From Mycobacterium sp. (GTDB taxonomy: Bacteria; Actinomycetota; Actinomycetes; Mycobacteriales; Mycobacteriaceae): a stretch of 64,000 bases of DNA. Made by a program: the position numbers and the translations under genes. This document shows, in pieces, positions 34,296 through 43,456 of this stretch. The notes under the pieces were generated by a model. That model was not told the origin of the DNA. It did not search any database and saw only the letters and a program-made list of their open reading frames with translations. Location: contig NZ_PKEK01000024.1 in NCBI RefSeq assembly GCF_002863225.1, positions 62,001-126,000 on the forward strand, in the 5' to 3' direction. Positions within the stretch are counted from its first letter, which is position 1, and each line of letters starts with the position of its first letter.

Positions 34296-35956
34296 TCGGC
34301 CCGGCCACGCTCCGCCCGATAACGCCGGACCAGGGCGTCGGTCGAACTGTCGGACTGCGTTGGCGGAGAAGCGTCGTCGGTGAGGACCGGCAGCAGCTCT
34401 TTGGCTTGCGTCTTGCCCAGCTCGACGCCCCACTGGTCGAACGAATCGATCCCCCAGATCACGCCCTCGGTGAAGACCTGATGTTCGTAGAGCGCGATCA
34501 GCTGGCCCAGCACCGACGGGGTCAGCCGGGTTGCCAGGATGGACGTCGTCGGTCGATTCCCCGGCATCACCTTGTGCGGCACCACATCTGGGGCCGTGCC
34601 CTCGGCGGCGATCTCGTCGGCGGTCTTGCCGAATGCCAACACCTGCGTCTGGGCGAAGAAGTTGCTCATCAGCAGGTCGTGCATGCTGCCGGTGCCGTCG
34701 GAGGTGGGCAGGTCGTCGGTGGCCTGGCTGAAGCCGATAAAGTCGGCCGGGATCAGCCGGGTGCCCTGATGCAGCAGTTGGTAGAAGGCGTGCTGACCGT
34801 TGGTTCCCGGTTCACCCCAATAGATTTCGCCGGTGTCAGTGGTAACCGGAGTCCCGTCGGCCCGAGTCGACTTACCGTTGGACTCCATCGTCAGCTGTTG
34901 CAGATATGCGGCGAAGCGGGCCATGTCGTTGGAGTACGGCAACACCGCACGTGACTGCGCGCCGAAGAAATCGGAATACCACAGCCCGATCAGGCCGAGC
35001 AGCGCCGGCGCGTTGGCGTCCAGGGGCGCGGTCCGAAAGTGTTCGTCGACAAGATGAAAGCCGGACAGAAAGTCCGCGAACGCCTCGCGGCCGATCGCAG
35101 CCATCACCGACAGTCCGATCGCCGAGTCCACCGAGTAGCGTCCGCCGACCCAGTCCCAGAAGCCGAACATGTTGTCGGTGTCGATGCCGAATTCGTCGAC
35201 CCGTTCCTTGTTTGTCGAGACGGCCACGAAGTGCTTTGCCACCGCGTCGTCACCGAGCGAATCGGTCAGCCAGCGGCGCGCTGCGGTGGCATTGGTCAGC
35301 GTCTCCAGCGTGGTGAACGTCTTGGAGGCGATGACGAAAAGCGTTGTGGCCGGGTCCAAGTCGGCCAACTTGGCGATCAGGTCGGCCGGGTCGACATTCG
35401 AGACGAACCGCGCCGAGATGCCGGCGTCGGCGTAATGCCGCAGCGCCTGATACGCCATGACCGGGCCGAGGTCTGAGCCGCCGATGCCGATGTTGACGAC
35501 AGTGCTGATCCGTTTGCCGGTGGCGCCGGTCCACTCGCCGCTGCGCAGCCGGTCGGTGAAATCGCCCATCCGGTCCAGTACTTCGTGCACATCCTCGACG
35601 ACGTTCTGCCCGTCCACGGTCAAGGTGGCATCGCGCGGCAGCCGCAACGCGGTGTGCAACACGGCGCGGTCTTCGGAAACGTTGATGTGCTCGCCGTTGA
35701 ACATCGCGTCGCGGTGCCGTTCGAGTTCGGCGGTGCGCGCGAGATCAATCAACAACCGCAGAGTGTCGCGGTTGATCCGGTGCTTGCTGTAGTCGATGTA
35801 GAGATCACCGACGGTGACATTCAACTCGCGCCCGCGATCAGGGTCCTCGTCGAAGAACTCCCGCAGCTGTGTCTCGCCGATCTGCCGGTGATGCTGTTGC
35901 AGCGCCTTCCATGCCGGGGTCGCTGAGATGTCGGGAATCTGGTCAACCGCAGTCAT
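34292..35956 (-). CDS. pgi: Glucose-6-phosphate isomerase
   Basis: 554 residues, the normal length. It interconverts glucose-6-phosphate and fructose-6-phosphate in glycolysis and gluconeogenesis. Family landmarks are [19 protein letters not shown] near residue 155, [17 protein letters not shown] near residue 215 and the C-terminal [19 protein letters not shown] motif that carries conserved active-site residues. It will also process the fructose-6-phosphate made by the polyol operon. Convergent with the SDR gene. The reading frame is intact throughout. Confidence 0.97.
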   Translation of the reverse strand: MTAVDQIPDISATPAWKALQQHHRQIGETQLREFFDEDPDRGRELNVTVGDLYIDYSKHRINRDTLRLLIDLARTAELERHRDAMFNGEHINVSEDRAVLHTALRLPRDATLTVDGQNVVEDVHEVLDRMGDFTDRLRSGEWTGATGKRISTVVNIGIGGSDLGPVMAYQALRHYADAGISARFVSNVDPADLIAKLADLDPATTLFVIASKTFTTLETLTNATAARRWLTDSLGDDAVAKHFVAVSTNKERVDEFGIDTDNMFGFWDWVGGRYSVDSAIGLSVMAAIGREAFADFLSGFHLVDEHFRTAPLDANAPALLGLIGLWYSDFFGAQSRAVLPYSNDMARFAAYLQQLTMESNGKSTRADGTPVTTDTGEIYWGEPGTNGQHAFYQLLHQGTRLIPADFIGFSQATDDLPTSDGTGSMHDLLMSNFFAQTQVLAFGKTADEIAAEGTAPDVVPHKVMPGNRPTTSILATRLTPSVLGQLIALYEHQVFTEGVIWGIDSFDQWGVELGKTQAKELLPVLTDDASPPTQSDSSTDALVRRYRAERGRAD

Positions 35957-36032
35957 CCCTCGACCCTAGTCAGGTCAATGGGGGCGTCGCCAAAGACAGA
36001 GTGAACGGGCGGCGAATCGGGGCGCCCGGCGG

Positions 36033-36407
36033 TCAGCCGTTACGAGTGATCGCGTACTGAACGGTTCCGTTCGCGCCGCACGCCTCGGTTGCCGAGGTGA
36101 CGTCTGCGTTGATCGTCCGTGTACAGCCGACAGGATTCACGCCGCCGACCCACGACCCGGCCTGCAGGTGCAGATCTTCCTGGCCCCTGGCGTTCGGGGG
36201 GTTGATCTCCAGGTGGGTACAGTCCGCCCCGCACGGGGTCAGTGCCCACACCATCGTTTCACCGACGCTCGTGGGCACCATTCCGCTGGCACTGGTCACC
36301 GTGGCGGTGAAGTTACCGCTCGGCGGCGCTGCGGCGGCCGGGCCGGCCAACGCGAGTGCGGCACTGGACAAAGCCACCGCGGCCACGACGATTCTCGAAA
36401 CAGGCAT
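36033..36407 (-). CDS. Small secreted protein, CGxxCxH/DLHxQ family (paralogue 3)
   Basis: 124 residues from the ATG at 36407, with GGGAGGG further upstream; the ATG at 36434 adds nine residues and is less likely. Signal peptide IVVAAVALSSAALALAGPAAA. The mature domain has CGADCTH, then EDLHLQAGSWVG, and a second cysteine pair (GCTRTI and EACGANG). It is homologous to the proteins at 22661 and 26659. The regulon promoter lies upstream on the minus strand. Its placement between pgi and the chorismate mutase gene, away from the other members, shows the regulon is not one contiguous block. Function unknown. Confidence 0.72.
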   Translation of the reverse strand: MPVSRIVVAAVALSSAALALAGPAAAAPPSGNFTATVTSASGMVPTSVGETMVWALTPCGADCTHLEINPPNARGQEDLHLQAGSWVGGVNPVGCTRTINADVTSATEACGANGTVQYAITRNG

Positions 36408-36457
36408 TCCCCACGTCCCTCCCGCGGCAAGCATTGTTGCTGTCGCTGTACCGCGCG

Positions 36458-36500
36458 ATGCTAGGTGCCTTGGGCGAAATCGGATACAGGGATTTCCCTG
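36458..36500 (-). promoter_or_regulatory. Regulon promoter copy 8 for 36033 gene
   Basis: Read on the minus strand: CAGGGAAATCCCTG (36500-36487), TATC (36486-36483), 19 bases, -10 TAGCAT (36463-36458). The expected transcription start is near 36451. Confidence 0.65.
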
Positions 36501-36533
36501 GTATTCGCGGGGTCTTTTGCTGAATTGGCCGGA

Positions 36534-36797
36534 TCAGTGACCGAGCCGGCCGCGACCCAGCCGCAGCAACAGCATGGCCAGGTCCTTGCCCTCGGGTCCG
36601 AGTTCGCTGTAGCGCGCGATCACCTGCATCTCGCGGCTGTGCACCAGCCGGGTGCCACCGGATGCCATCCGCGCCTTGCCGATCTCTCGGGACACCTCGG
36701 CCCGACGCTTGACCGCGGCCAGGATCTCGGCGTCGAGCCGGTCGATCTCCAGGCGCAGTTCGTCGATGTTGATCGGTTGTTCGGTTTCGATTGTCAT
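36534..36797 (-). CDS. Chorismate mutase, AroQ delta type
   Basis: 87 residues from the ATG at 36797, which has GGAG seven bases upstream; longer starts at 36836 and 36857 are possible. It converts chorismate to prephenate for Phe/Tyr synthesis. The all-helical AroQ pattern is clear: IDELRLEIDRLDAEILAAVKRRAEVSREIGKARM, then a conserved GGTRLVHSREMQVI segment. The C-terminus RLGRGRLGH is the tail that, in the M. tuberculosis enzyme (Rv0948c), docks on DAHP synthase for activation and feedback control. A 33-base hairpin lies upstream. Confidence 0.9.
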   Translation of the reverse strand: MTIETEQPINIDELRLEIDRLDAEILAAVKRRAEVSREIGKARMASGGTRLVHSREMQVIARYSELGPEGKDLAMLLLRLGRGRLGH

Positions 36798-36862
36798 TGC
36801 AGACTCCGGATTCTCGTGTGGGTTCTGCGGTGTCATCCGGTTTCGGGCCTCACACAAGAGAC

Positions 36863-36895
36863 GAGCCCCGGATCCGGAAGCGGACCGCGGGGCTC
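36863..36895 (-). promoter_or_regulatory. Stem-loop upstream of chorismate mutase gene
   Basis: Perfect eight-base inverted repeat GAGCCCCG/CGGGGCTC with a 17-base loop, 66 bases ahead of the chorismate mutase start. It has no T-tract. It could be a leader structure or chance pairing in GC-rich DNA. The remaining sequence to uvrD1 at 37054 shows no other feature. Confidence 0.3.
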
Positions 36896-37053
36896 TGGGA
36901 AGCAGCTAAACCACGGGCACCGCTGGCCGGTACCCGTAGAAAAATCGCCACTGCGCATTGAGCACAAAACGAGTGTGCCACTTGCGGGCGTTCGAGCGCA
37001 AAGGTGTCGCCCGCGAGCGGTAGGTTGGGGCAGTCATTACTCCGCCGACGACG

Positions 37054-39420
37054 ATGCAGAGTGAAGCGATGAGGAGGAGCGGCGAAATCACCAGCGCGCG
37101 TGTAACCGAATCCGAAACCGAACAGCTGCTCGACGGTCTCAATCCGCAGCAGCGCCAGGCGGTGCTGCACGAGGGTTCGCCGCTGCTGATCGTCGCCGGC
37201 GCGGGTTCGGGAAAGACGGCCGTGCTGACCCGGCGCATCGCCTACCTGCTGGCGGCCCGCGATGTCTCGCCCGGTCAGGTGCTGGCGATCACCTTCACCA
37301 ACAAGGCCGCGGCGGAAATGCGCGAGCGGGTGGCTACGCTCGTCGGTCCGCGGGCCCGCTCGATGTGGGTGTCGACGTTCCACTCGACCTGCGTGCGGAT
37401 CCTGCGCAACCAGGCCTCGTTGATCCCCGGGCTGAACTCCAACTTCTCGATCTACGACGCCGACGACTCCCGCCGTCTGCTGCAGATGATCGGCAAGGAC
37501 ATGGGCCTCGACATCAAGCGGTACACGCCGCGGTTGATGGCCAACGCCATTTCCAACCTGAAGAACGAGCTGATCGACCCGCAGCAGGCGCTGGACAACC
37601 TGTCCGAGGACGACCTCTCCGACGATCTGGCCCGCACGGTTGCCGCTGTCTACGCCGAATACCAGCAGCGTCTGCGGGTGGCGAACGCGCTCGACTTCGA
37701 CGATCTGATCGGCGAGACGGTCGCGGTGCTGCAGGCCTTCCCGCAGATCGCCGAGCACTATCGGCGGCGCTTCCGGCACATCCTGGTCGACGAGTACCAG
37801 GACACCAACCACGCCCAGTACATGTTGGTCCGCGAGCTGGTCGGTCCCGCGCTCGAACCGGGCGAGGACGGCGTGCCGCCCGGCGAGTTGTGCGTGGTCG
37901 GCGACGCCGACCAGTCGATCTACGCGTTCCGCGGCGCGACCATCCGCAACATCGAGGACTTCGAACGCGACTACCCGAACGCCACCACGATTCTGCTCGA
38001 GCAGAATTACCGCTCCACGCAGAACATCCTGTCGGCGGCGAACTCGGTGATCTCGCGCAACCCCGCTCGCCGGGACAAGCGGTTGTGGACCGACGAAGGT
38101 GAAGGCGAGCTGATCGTCGGCTACGTCGCCGACAACGAGCACGACGAGGCGCGGTTCATCGCCGAGGAAATCGATGCGCTGGCGTCGAGCAGCGACATCA
38201 CCTACAACGACGTCGCCGTCTTCTACCGCACCAACAACTCGTCGCGGTCGTTGGAAGAGGTGTTCATCCGCGCCGGCATCCCGTACAAAGTCGTTGGGGG
38301 AGTGCGGTTTTACGAGCGCAGGGAGATTCGCGACATCGTCGCTTACCTGCGGGTGTTGGACAACCCGGGCGACGCGGTCAGCCTGCGGCGCATTCTGAAC
38401 ACGCCGCGGCGTGGCATCGGTGACCGCGCCGAGGCGTGCGTGGCGGTGTACGCCGAGAACACCGGGTCGAGCTTCGCCGACGCATTGGAAGCCGCCGCCG
38501 AGGGCAAGGTGCCGCTGCTGAATACGCGCTCCGCCAAGGCAATTGCGGGTTTCGTCGAGATGATGGACGAACTGCGCACCCGGCTGGCCTCGTCGGAGGG
38601 CGACCTGGGTGAGCTGGTCGAGGCGGTACTAGAGCGCACCGGATACCGCACCGAATTGGAGTCCTCGTCCGACCCGCAGGATCTGGCCCGACTGGACAAC
38701 CTCAACGAACTCGTGAGCGTCGCACACGAATTCGCGATCGACCTGGCCAACGCCGCTGCTCTCGACGACAACGTCGACGACGAGGACGTGCCCGACACCG
38801 GAGTGCTCGCCCAGTTCCTGGAACGGGTGTCACTCGTGGCCGACACTGACGAAATCCCGGAGCAGACAGCCGGTTTGGTGACGCTGATGACGTTGCACAC
38901 TGCCAAGGGGCTGGAGTTCCCGGTGGTGTTCGTCACCGGCTGGGAGGACGGGATGTTCCCGCACATGCGGGCGCTGGGCGATCCGGCCGAGCTTTCCGAG
39001 GAGCGCCGACTGGCCTATGTCGGCATCACCCGGGCGCGTCAGCGGCTGTTCGTCAGCCGGGCCAAGGTCCGGTCATCCTGGGGCCAGCCGATGCTCAATC
39101 CGGAATCGCGCTTCCTGCGCGAGATTCCGCAGGAGCTGATCGACTGGCGGCGCACCGACCCGACCCCGTCGTTCAGTGCGCCGGTCAGCGGAGCGGGCCG
39201 GTTCGGCACGCCACGCCCGTCGCCGAGCCGCAGCGGCGGAGGCAGCAAGCGTCCGCTGCTGGTGCTGGCGCCGGGCGACCGCGTCACCCACGACAAGTAC
39301 GGACTGGGCCGGGTGGAAGAGGTGTCGGGCATCGGCGAGTCGGCGATGTCGCTGATCGACTTCGGCAGCTCGGGCCGGGTCAAGCTGATGCACAACCACG
39401 CCCCGGTGTCCAAGCTCTAG
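37054..39420 (+). CDS. uvrD1: UvrD/PcrA-family superfamily 1 DNA helicase
   Basis: 788 residues. SF1A helicase motifs in order: QQRQAVLHEGSPLLIVAGAGSGKTAVL (Q motif and Walker A), AITFTNKAAAEMRERV (Ia), LVDEYQDTNHAQ (II), GDADQSIYAFRGA (III), ILEQNYRST (IV), LMTLHTAKGLEFPVVF (V) and RRLAYVGITRARQRL (VI). The C-terminal 80 residues (GDRVTHDKYGLGRVEEVSG) form the UvrD tudor-like domain that binds RNA polymerase and, in mycobacteria, Ku. It unwinds DNA in nucleotide excision repair. The first ATG (37054) or the ATG at 37069 are both possible; neither has a strong ribosome-binding site. Confidence 0.94.
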   Translation: MQSEAMRRSGEITSARVTESETEQLLDGLNPQQRQAVLHEGSPLLIVAGAGSGKTAVLTRRIAYLLAARDVSPGQVLAITFTNKAAAEMRERVATLVGPRARSMWVSTFHSTCVRILRNQASLIPGLNSNFSIYDADDSRRLLQMIGKDMGLDIKRYTPRLMANAISNLKNELIDPQQALDNLSEDDLSDDLARTVAAVYAEYQQRLRVANALDFDDLIGETVAVLQAFPQIAEHYRRRFRHILVDEYQDTNHAQYMLVRELVGPALEPGEDGVPPGELCVVGDADQSIYAFRGATIRNIEDFERDYPNATTILLEQNYRSTQNILSAANSVISRNPARRDKRLWTDEGEGELIVGYVADNEHDEARFIAEEIDALASSSDITYNDVAVFYRTNNSSRSLEEVFIRAGIPYKVVGGVRFYERREIRDIVAYLRVLDNPGDAVSLRRILNTPRRGIGDRAEACVAVYAENTGSSFADALEAAAEGKVPLLNTRSAKAIAGFVEMMDELRTRLASSEGDLGELVEAVLERTGYRTELESSSDPQDLARLDNLNELVSVAHEFAIDLANAAALDDNVDDEDVPDTGVLAQFLERVSLVADTDEIPEQTAGLVTLMTLHTAKGLEFPVVFVTGWEDGMFPHMRALGDPAELSEERRLAYVGITRARQRLFVSRAKVRSSWGQPMLNPESRFLREIPQELIDWRRTDPTPSFSAPVSGAGRFGTPRPSPSRSGGGSKRPLLVLAPGDRVTHDKYGLGRVEEVSGIGESAMSLIDFGSSGRVKLMHNHAPVSKL

Positions 39421-39435
39421 TCGGGCAATCAGGCT

Positions 39436-39993
39436 CTAGTTCTCGAGCAGCCAGTCGCGGGTGCGTGGCAGGAACGCCAGCACGGCGCTGCTGATCGGCA
39501 GAATCGGCAGCATGTGCACGATCCAGCCCACCCGGGCGTCCGCGATGAACACACCCAGATACGTCAGGATCGCGACGCCTGCCCCGGCCAAGATCAGATA
39601 GCGGCTCAGTGGCTGGCGCAGCAGCAGCAGGATCACCCCGGAGATCGTGGCCGAGGCGAAGACCAGCGCCAAGAAAGCCACCGCCACACAGAACAGCCGG
39701 TCCGAGCGCCACCAGCCGGCGATCAGATCCGTCGCCACCACCGAGGTGGCCCAGCCGCTGACAATGCTGACGGCTGCCGCGGCCACCGCCGTTGCCCGGC
39801 TCGGCGTTCCGAAAGGGGAGGGTGCGGGAGCGGGGGCGAACTGCTGCTGCGGCGGGAGTGCCGGCGGCCGGGGAATGTGAGTCGTGCGGGCGTCGTCGGC
39901 CTGCGGCAACGGACCGGTGGGCGCGCGCCGGATGATGCGTGTTTCCGGGTTACCGGGACGCGGGGACGAGCTGGGGTTGATCGGGCCGGTCAC
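39436..39993 (-). CDS. Proline-rich N-terminal, four-TM membrane protein
   Basis: 185 residues. The first 65 are Pro/Arg-rich and hydrophilic (IRRAPTGPLPQADDARTTHI), likely cytoplasmic. Four hydrophobic segments follow (TAVAAAAVSIVSGWATSVVA, FCVAVAFLALVFASATISGV, YLILAGAGVAILTYLGVFIA, HMLPILPISSAVLAFL). No enzyme motif is present. It sits five bases downstream of the M23 peptidase gene on the same strand and is convergent with uvrD1, so it probably forms an operon with the peptidase and may relate to the cell envelope. Function unknown. Confidence 0.7.
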   Translation of the reverse strand: MTGPINPSSSPRPGNPETRIIRRAPTGPLPQADDARTTHIPRPPALPPQQQFAPAPAPSPFGTPSRATAVAAAAVSIVSGWATSVVATDLIAGWWRSDRLFCVAVAFLALVFASATISGVILLLLRQPLSRYLILAGAGVAILTYLGVFIADARVGWIVHMLPILPISSAVLAFLPRTRDWLLEN

Positions 39994-39997
39994 CGGT

Positions 39998-41023
39998 TCA
40001 ACCGGCGAAAGTACCGACGGACAGCCCGCGCTTGGCCAGCCACGGCACCGGGTCGACCCGCTGGCTGCCGCCCAGCAGCACCTCGAAGTGCAGGTGCGGG
40101 CCGGTCGAGTTGCCGCGGTTGCCGACGGTGGCGATCTGGTCGCCGGCCATCACCCGCTCGCCGACGCTGACCATGGCGGTGTTGATGTGGCCGTAGAGCG
40201 TGACGGTGCCGTCGGCGTGACGCAGCTTCACCCACATGCCGTAGCCCGCGGTCGGGCCCGCGGCGATCACCACACCGTCGGAGACCGCGTGGATCGGGGT
40301 GCCGATCGAGTTGGCGATGTCGATGCCGGCGTGCAGGACGCCCCACCGGTAGCCGAAGTTAGAGGTGAAGACGCCCTTGACCGGCATGACGAACAGCGGC
40401 TGCTGCAGTCGGGCCTCGCGCTGCGCTCGCTCCTGGGCGAACGCGACGCCGTGGGCCAGTTCCGCGTTGTGCACGGCGACGTTGGCGGCCGGTTGCACGG
40501 TCACCATCTGCATACCGCCGTCGGACGTGCTGATCGGCCCGGTCGGAGCGGATTGAGCGGCCAGCACGGTCTGAGCTTTGGAATGTTGGGGCGCTTCGGT
40601 GGCAGAGTGCGCGGCTGCTGCGGCGGCACCGGCGGCCATGGCACCGATCAGAACCCGGCCTCGGGTCGCTCCGCTGAGCTGTTTGCGGTGCTGCCCACGA
40701 CCGGTAAGCGACTCGGCATCTTCGCGGGCCCGGTTGATGCCACGCTCGAGGGCACCGAGTCGACGCTCGGTAGCAGTGGGGCCGAGCAGATCGAGGACCG
40801 TCAGGTTGTCCGTCTCGTCGAGGTCGTCCAACTCGGGCGCGCGCAGGACCTGCGCTTCTTTGCCGAAAGCGGTGTTGTCACTGAAGTCCGAATCGGCGAG
40901 CTTGCCGAATTCGTTGAACGGAATGATGTCGGTGACTTCGTTGCGGTGAAGGGTCGACCGGCGGTCGCGCGACGCCGAAAGTTCTCCTTGCACAGGAGAC
41001 AAAGCCGGCATTTGCTGGGTCAA
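39998..41023 (-). CDS. M23-family (LytM-type) peptidoglycan metallopeptidase homologue
   Basis: About 341 residues. The C-terminal domain has the M23 zinc motif pattern: HAGIDIA (H-x3-D) and PHLHFEVLLGG (H-x-H), with FTSNFGYRWG before and LYGHINTAMVSVGERV between, so it should cleave peptidoglycan cross-bridges or act as an amidase activator. An Ala-rich hydrophobic segment (LIGAMAAGAAAAAAH) after a charged cytoplasmic region anchors it, leaving the peptidase outside. The start is uncertain: TTG at 41023 has AAGGAC eight bases upstream, ATG at 41011 follows in frame, and a reading from 41101 lacks a signal. Corresponds to Rv0950c by position. Confidence 0.85.
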   Translation of the reverse strand: MTQQMPALSPVQGELSASRDRRSTLHRNEVTDIIPFNEFGKLADSDFSDNTAFGKEAQVLRAPELDDLDETDNLTVLDLLGPTATERRLGALERGINRAREDAESLTGRGQHRKQLSGATRGRVLIGAMAAGAAAAAAHSATEAPQHSKAQTVLAAQSAPTGPISTSDGGMQMVTVQPAANVAVHNAELAHGVAFAQERAQREARLQQPLFVMPVKGVFTSNFGYRWGVLHAGIDIANSIGTPIHAVSDGVVIAAGPTAGYGMWVKLRHADGTVTLYGHINTAMVSVGERVMAGDQIATVGNRGNSTGPHLHFEVLLGGSQRVDPVPWLAKRGLSVGTFAG

Positions 41024-41279
41024 CGTGATTTGTCCTTCGAGCCGTAACCATAACGTTATCTGGACTCTGAGACGGTAACCGCCGACCGCAAACCGTGGCA
41101 AGTTAAGCCCAAAATCGGGCTGGGAATGTGAGTTGAATCACTTCCCGCGGCTGGTGACGTCCGCCACATCCACCGATGCCGACGACAGGACCTGACAGCC
41201 GTCTCGATACAGTTCCCGCAAGCGGGCAACCGAAAACCTCGGCTCGCTTCCAGACAGGCCGACACACAGAAGTGAGCCC

Positions 41280-42443
41280 ATGGATCTTTTCGAGTACCAG
41301 GCGAAAGAGCTGTTCGCCAAGCACAACGTTCCGACGACTCCCGGCCGCGTGACCGACACCGCCGAGGGAGCCAAAGCCATCGCCGAAGAGATCGGGCACC
41401 CGGTCATGGTGAAGGCGCAGGTCAAGGTTGGTGGACGCGGCAAGGCCGGCGGCGTGAAATACGCCGCGACCGCTGACGACGCCTTCAACCACGCGAAGAA
41501 CATCCTGGGCCTCGACATCAAGGGCCACGTCGTGAAGAAGTTGCTCGTCGCCGAGGCCAGCGACATCGCCGAGGAGTACTACATCTCCTTCCTGCTGGAC
41601 CGCGCCAACCGCACCTACCTGGCCATGTGCTCGGTCGAGGGCGGCATGGAGATCGAGGAGGTCGCGGCCACCAAGCCCGAGCGCCTGGCGAAGGTGCCCG
41701 TCGACGCCGTCAAAGGGGTCGACGAGGCGTTCGCCCGCTCGATCGCCGAGCAGGGCCACCTGCCCGCCGAGGTGCTCGACGCCGCGGCGGTGACCATCGC
41801 CAAGCTGTGGGAGGTCTTCGTCGCCGAGGACGCCACCCTGGTCGAGGTCAACCCGTTGGTGCGCACACCCGACGACCAGATCCTGGCGTTGGACGGCAAG
41901 GTCACCCTCGACGGCAACGCCGACTTCCGTCAGCCCGCCCACGTCGAGTTCGAGGACCGTGACGCCACCGATCCGCTGGAGCTCAAGGCCAAGGAGCACG
42001 ACCTCAACTACGTCAAGCTCGACGGGCAGGTCGGCATCATCGGCAACGGCGCGGGCCTGGTGATGTCGACGCTCGACGTCGTCGCCTACGCCGGCGAGAA
42101 GCACGGCGGCGTGAAGCCGGCCAATTTCCTCGACATCGGGGGCGGCGCCTCGGCCGAGGTGATGGCTGCGGGTCTGGACGTCGTGCTGGGTGACGAGCAG
42201 GTCAAGAGCGTGTTCGTCAACGTCTTCGGCGGCATCACCTCTTGTGACGCCGTCGCCACCGGCATCGTCAAGGCGCTGGAGATTCTCGGCGACGACGCCA
42301 ACAAGCCGCTCGTCGTGCGTCTCGACGGCAACAACGTCGACGAAGGCCGCCGGATCCTCACCGAGGCCAACCACCCGCTGGTGACGCTGGTGCCCACGAT
42401 GGACGAGGCCGCCGACAAGGCCGCCCAGCTGGCCAGCGCCTGA
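41280..42443 (+). CDS. sucC: Succinyl-CoA ligase (ADP-forming) beta subunit
   Basis: 387 residues. ATP-grasp domain at the N-terminus ([21 protein letters not shown], then [19 protein letters not shown]) and the CoA-ligase domain ending with NIFGGI-like [16 protein letters not shown]. With SucD it makes ATP while converting succinyl-CoA to succinate in the TCA cycle. sucD follows 15 bases after. The 256 bases between the divergent M23 gene and sucC hold a 10-bp palindrome ATAACGTTAT at 41050-41059 and a small hairpin at 41106-41121, neither of known meaning. Confidence 0.97.
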   Translation: MDLFEYQAKELFAKHNVPTTPGRVTDTAEGAKAIAEEIGHPVMVKAQVKVGGRGKAGGVKYAATADDAFNHAKNILGLDIKGHVVKKLLVAEASDIAEEYYISFLLDRANRTYLAMCSVEGGMEIEEVAATKPERLAKVPVDAVKGVDEAFARSIAEQGHLPAEVLDAAAVTIAKLWEVFVAEDATLVEVNPLVRTPDDQILALDGKVTLDGNADFRQPAHVEFEDRDATDPLELKAKEHDLNYVKLDGQVGIIGNGAGLVMSTLDVVAYAGEKHGGVKPANFLDIGGGASAEVMAAGLDVVLGDEQVKSVFVNVFGGITSCDAVATGIVKALEILGDDANKPLVVRLDGNNVDEGRRILTEANHPLVTLVPTMDEAADKAAQLASA

Positions 42444-42458
42444 AAGGACTGAAGACCA

Positions 42459-43361
<903 letters not shown>

Positions 43362-43397
43362 GCGCCAGTTCGGGGTCGCTCTGAGGCGTCCCGAAAT

Positions 43398-43411
43398 TGG
43401 AACACGTTACA
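43398..43411. promoter_or_regulatory. KstR-type operator before thiolase-like gene
   Basis: TGGAACACGTTACA fits TNNAACNNGTTNNA at all fixed positions. It is 46 bases upstream of the start at 43457, between sucD and the thiolase-like gene. Confidence 0.6.
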
Positions 43412-43456
43412 GATTTCGGTTAGCCTGACGAATTAACACTTCTCAGGAGGCCTGTA

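Noticed and set aside
41024..41279. MtrA boxes or a c-di-AMP riboswitch ahead of the M23 peptidase
   Set aside because: GTAAC-like elements lack the expected direct-repeat spacing, and the leader is too short and unstructured for a ydaO-type riboswitch.
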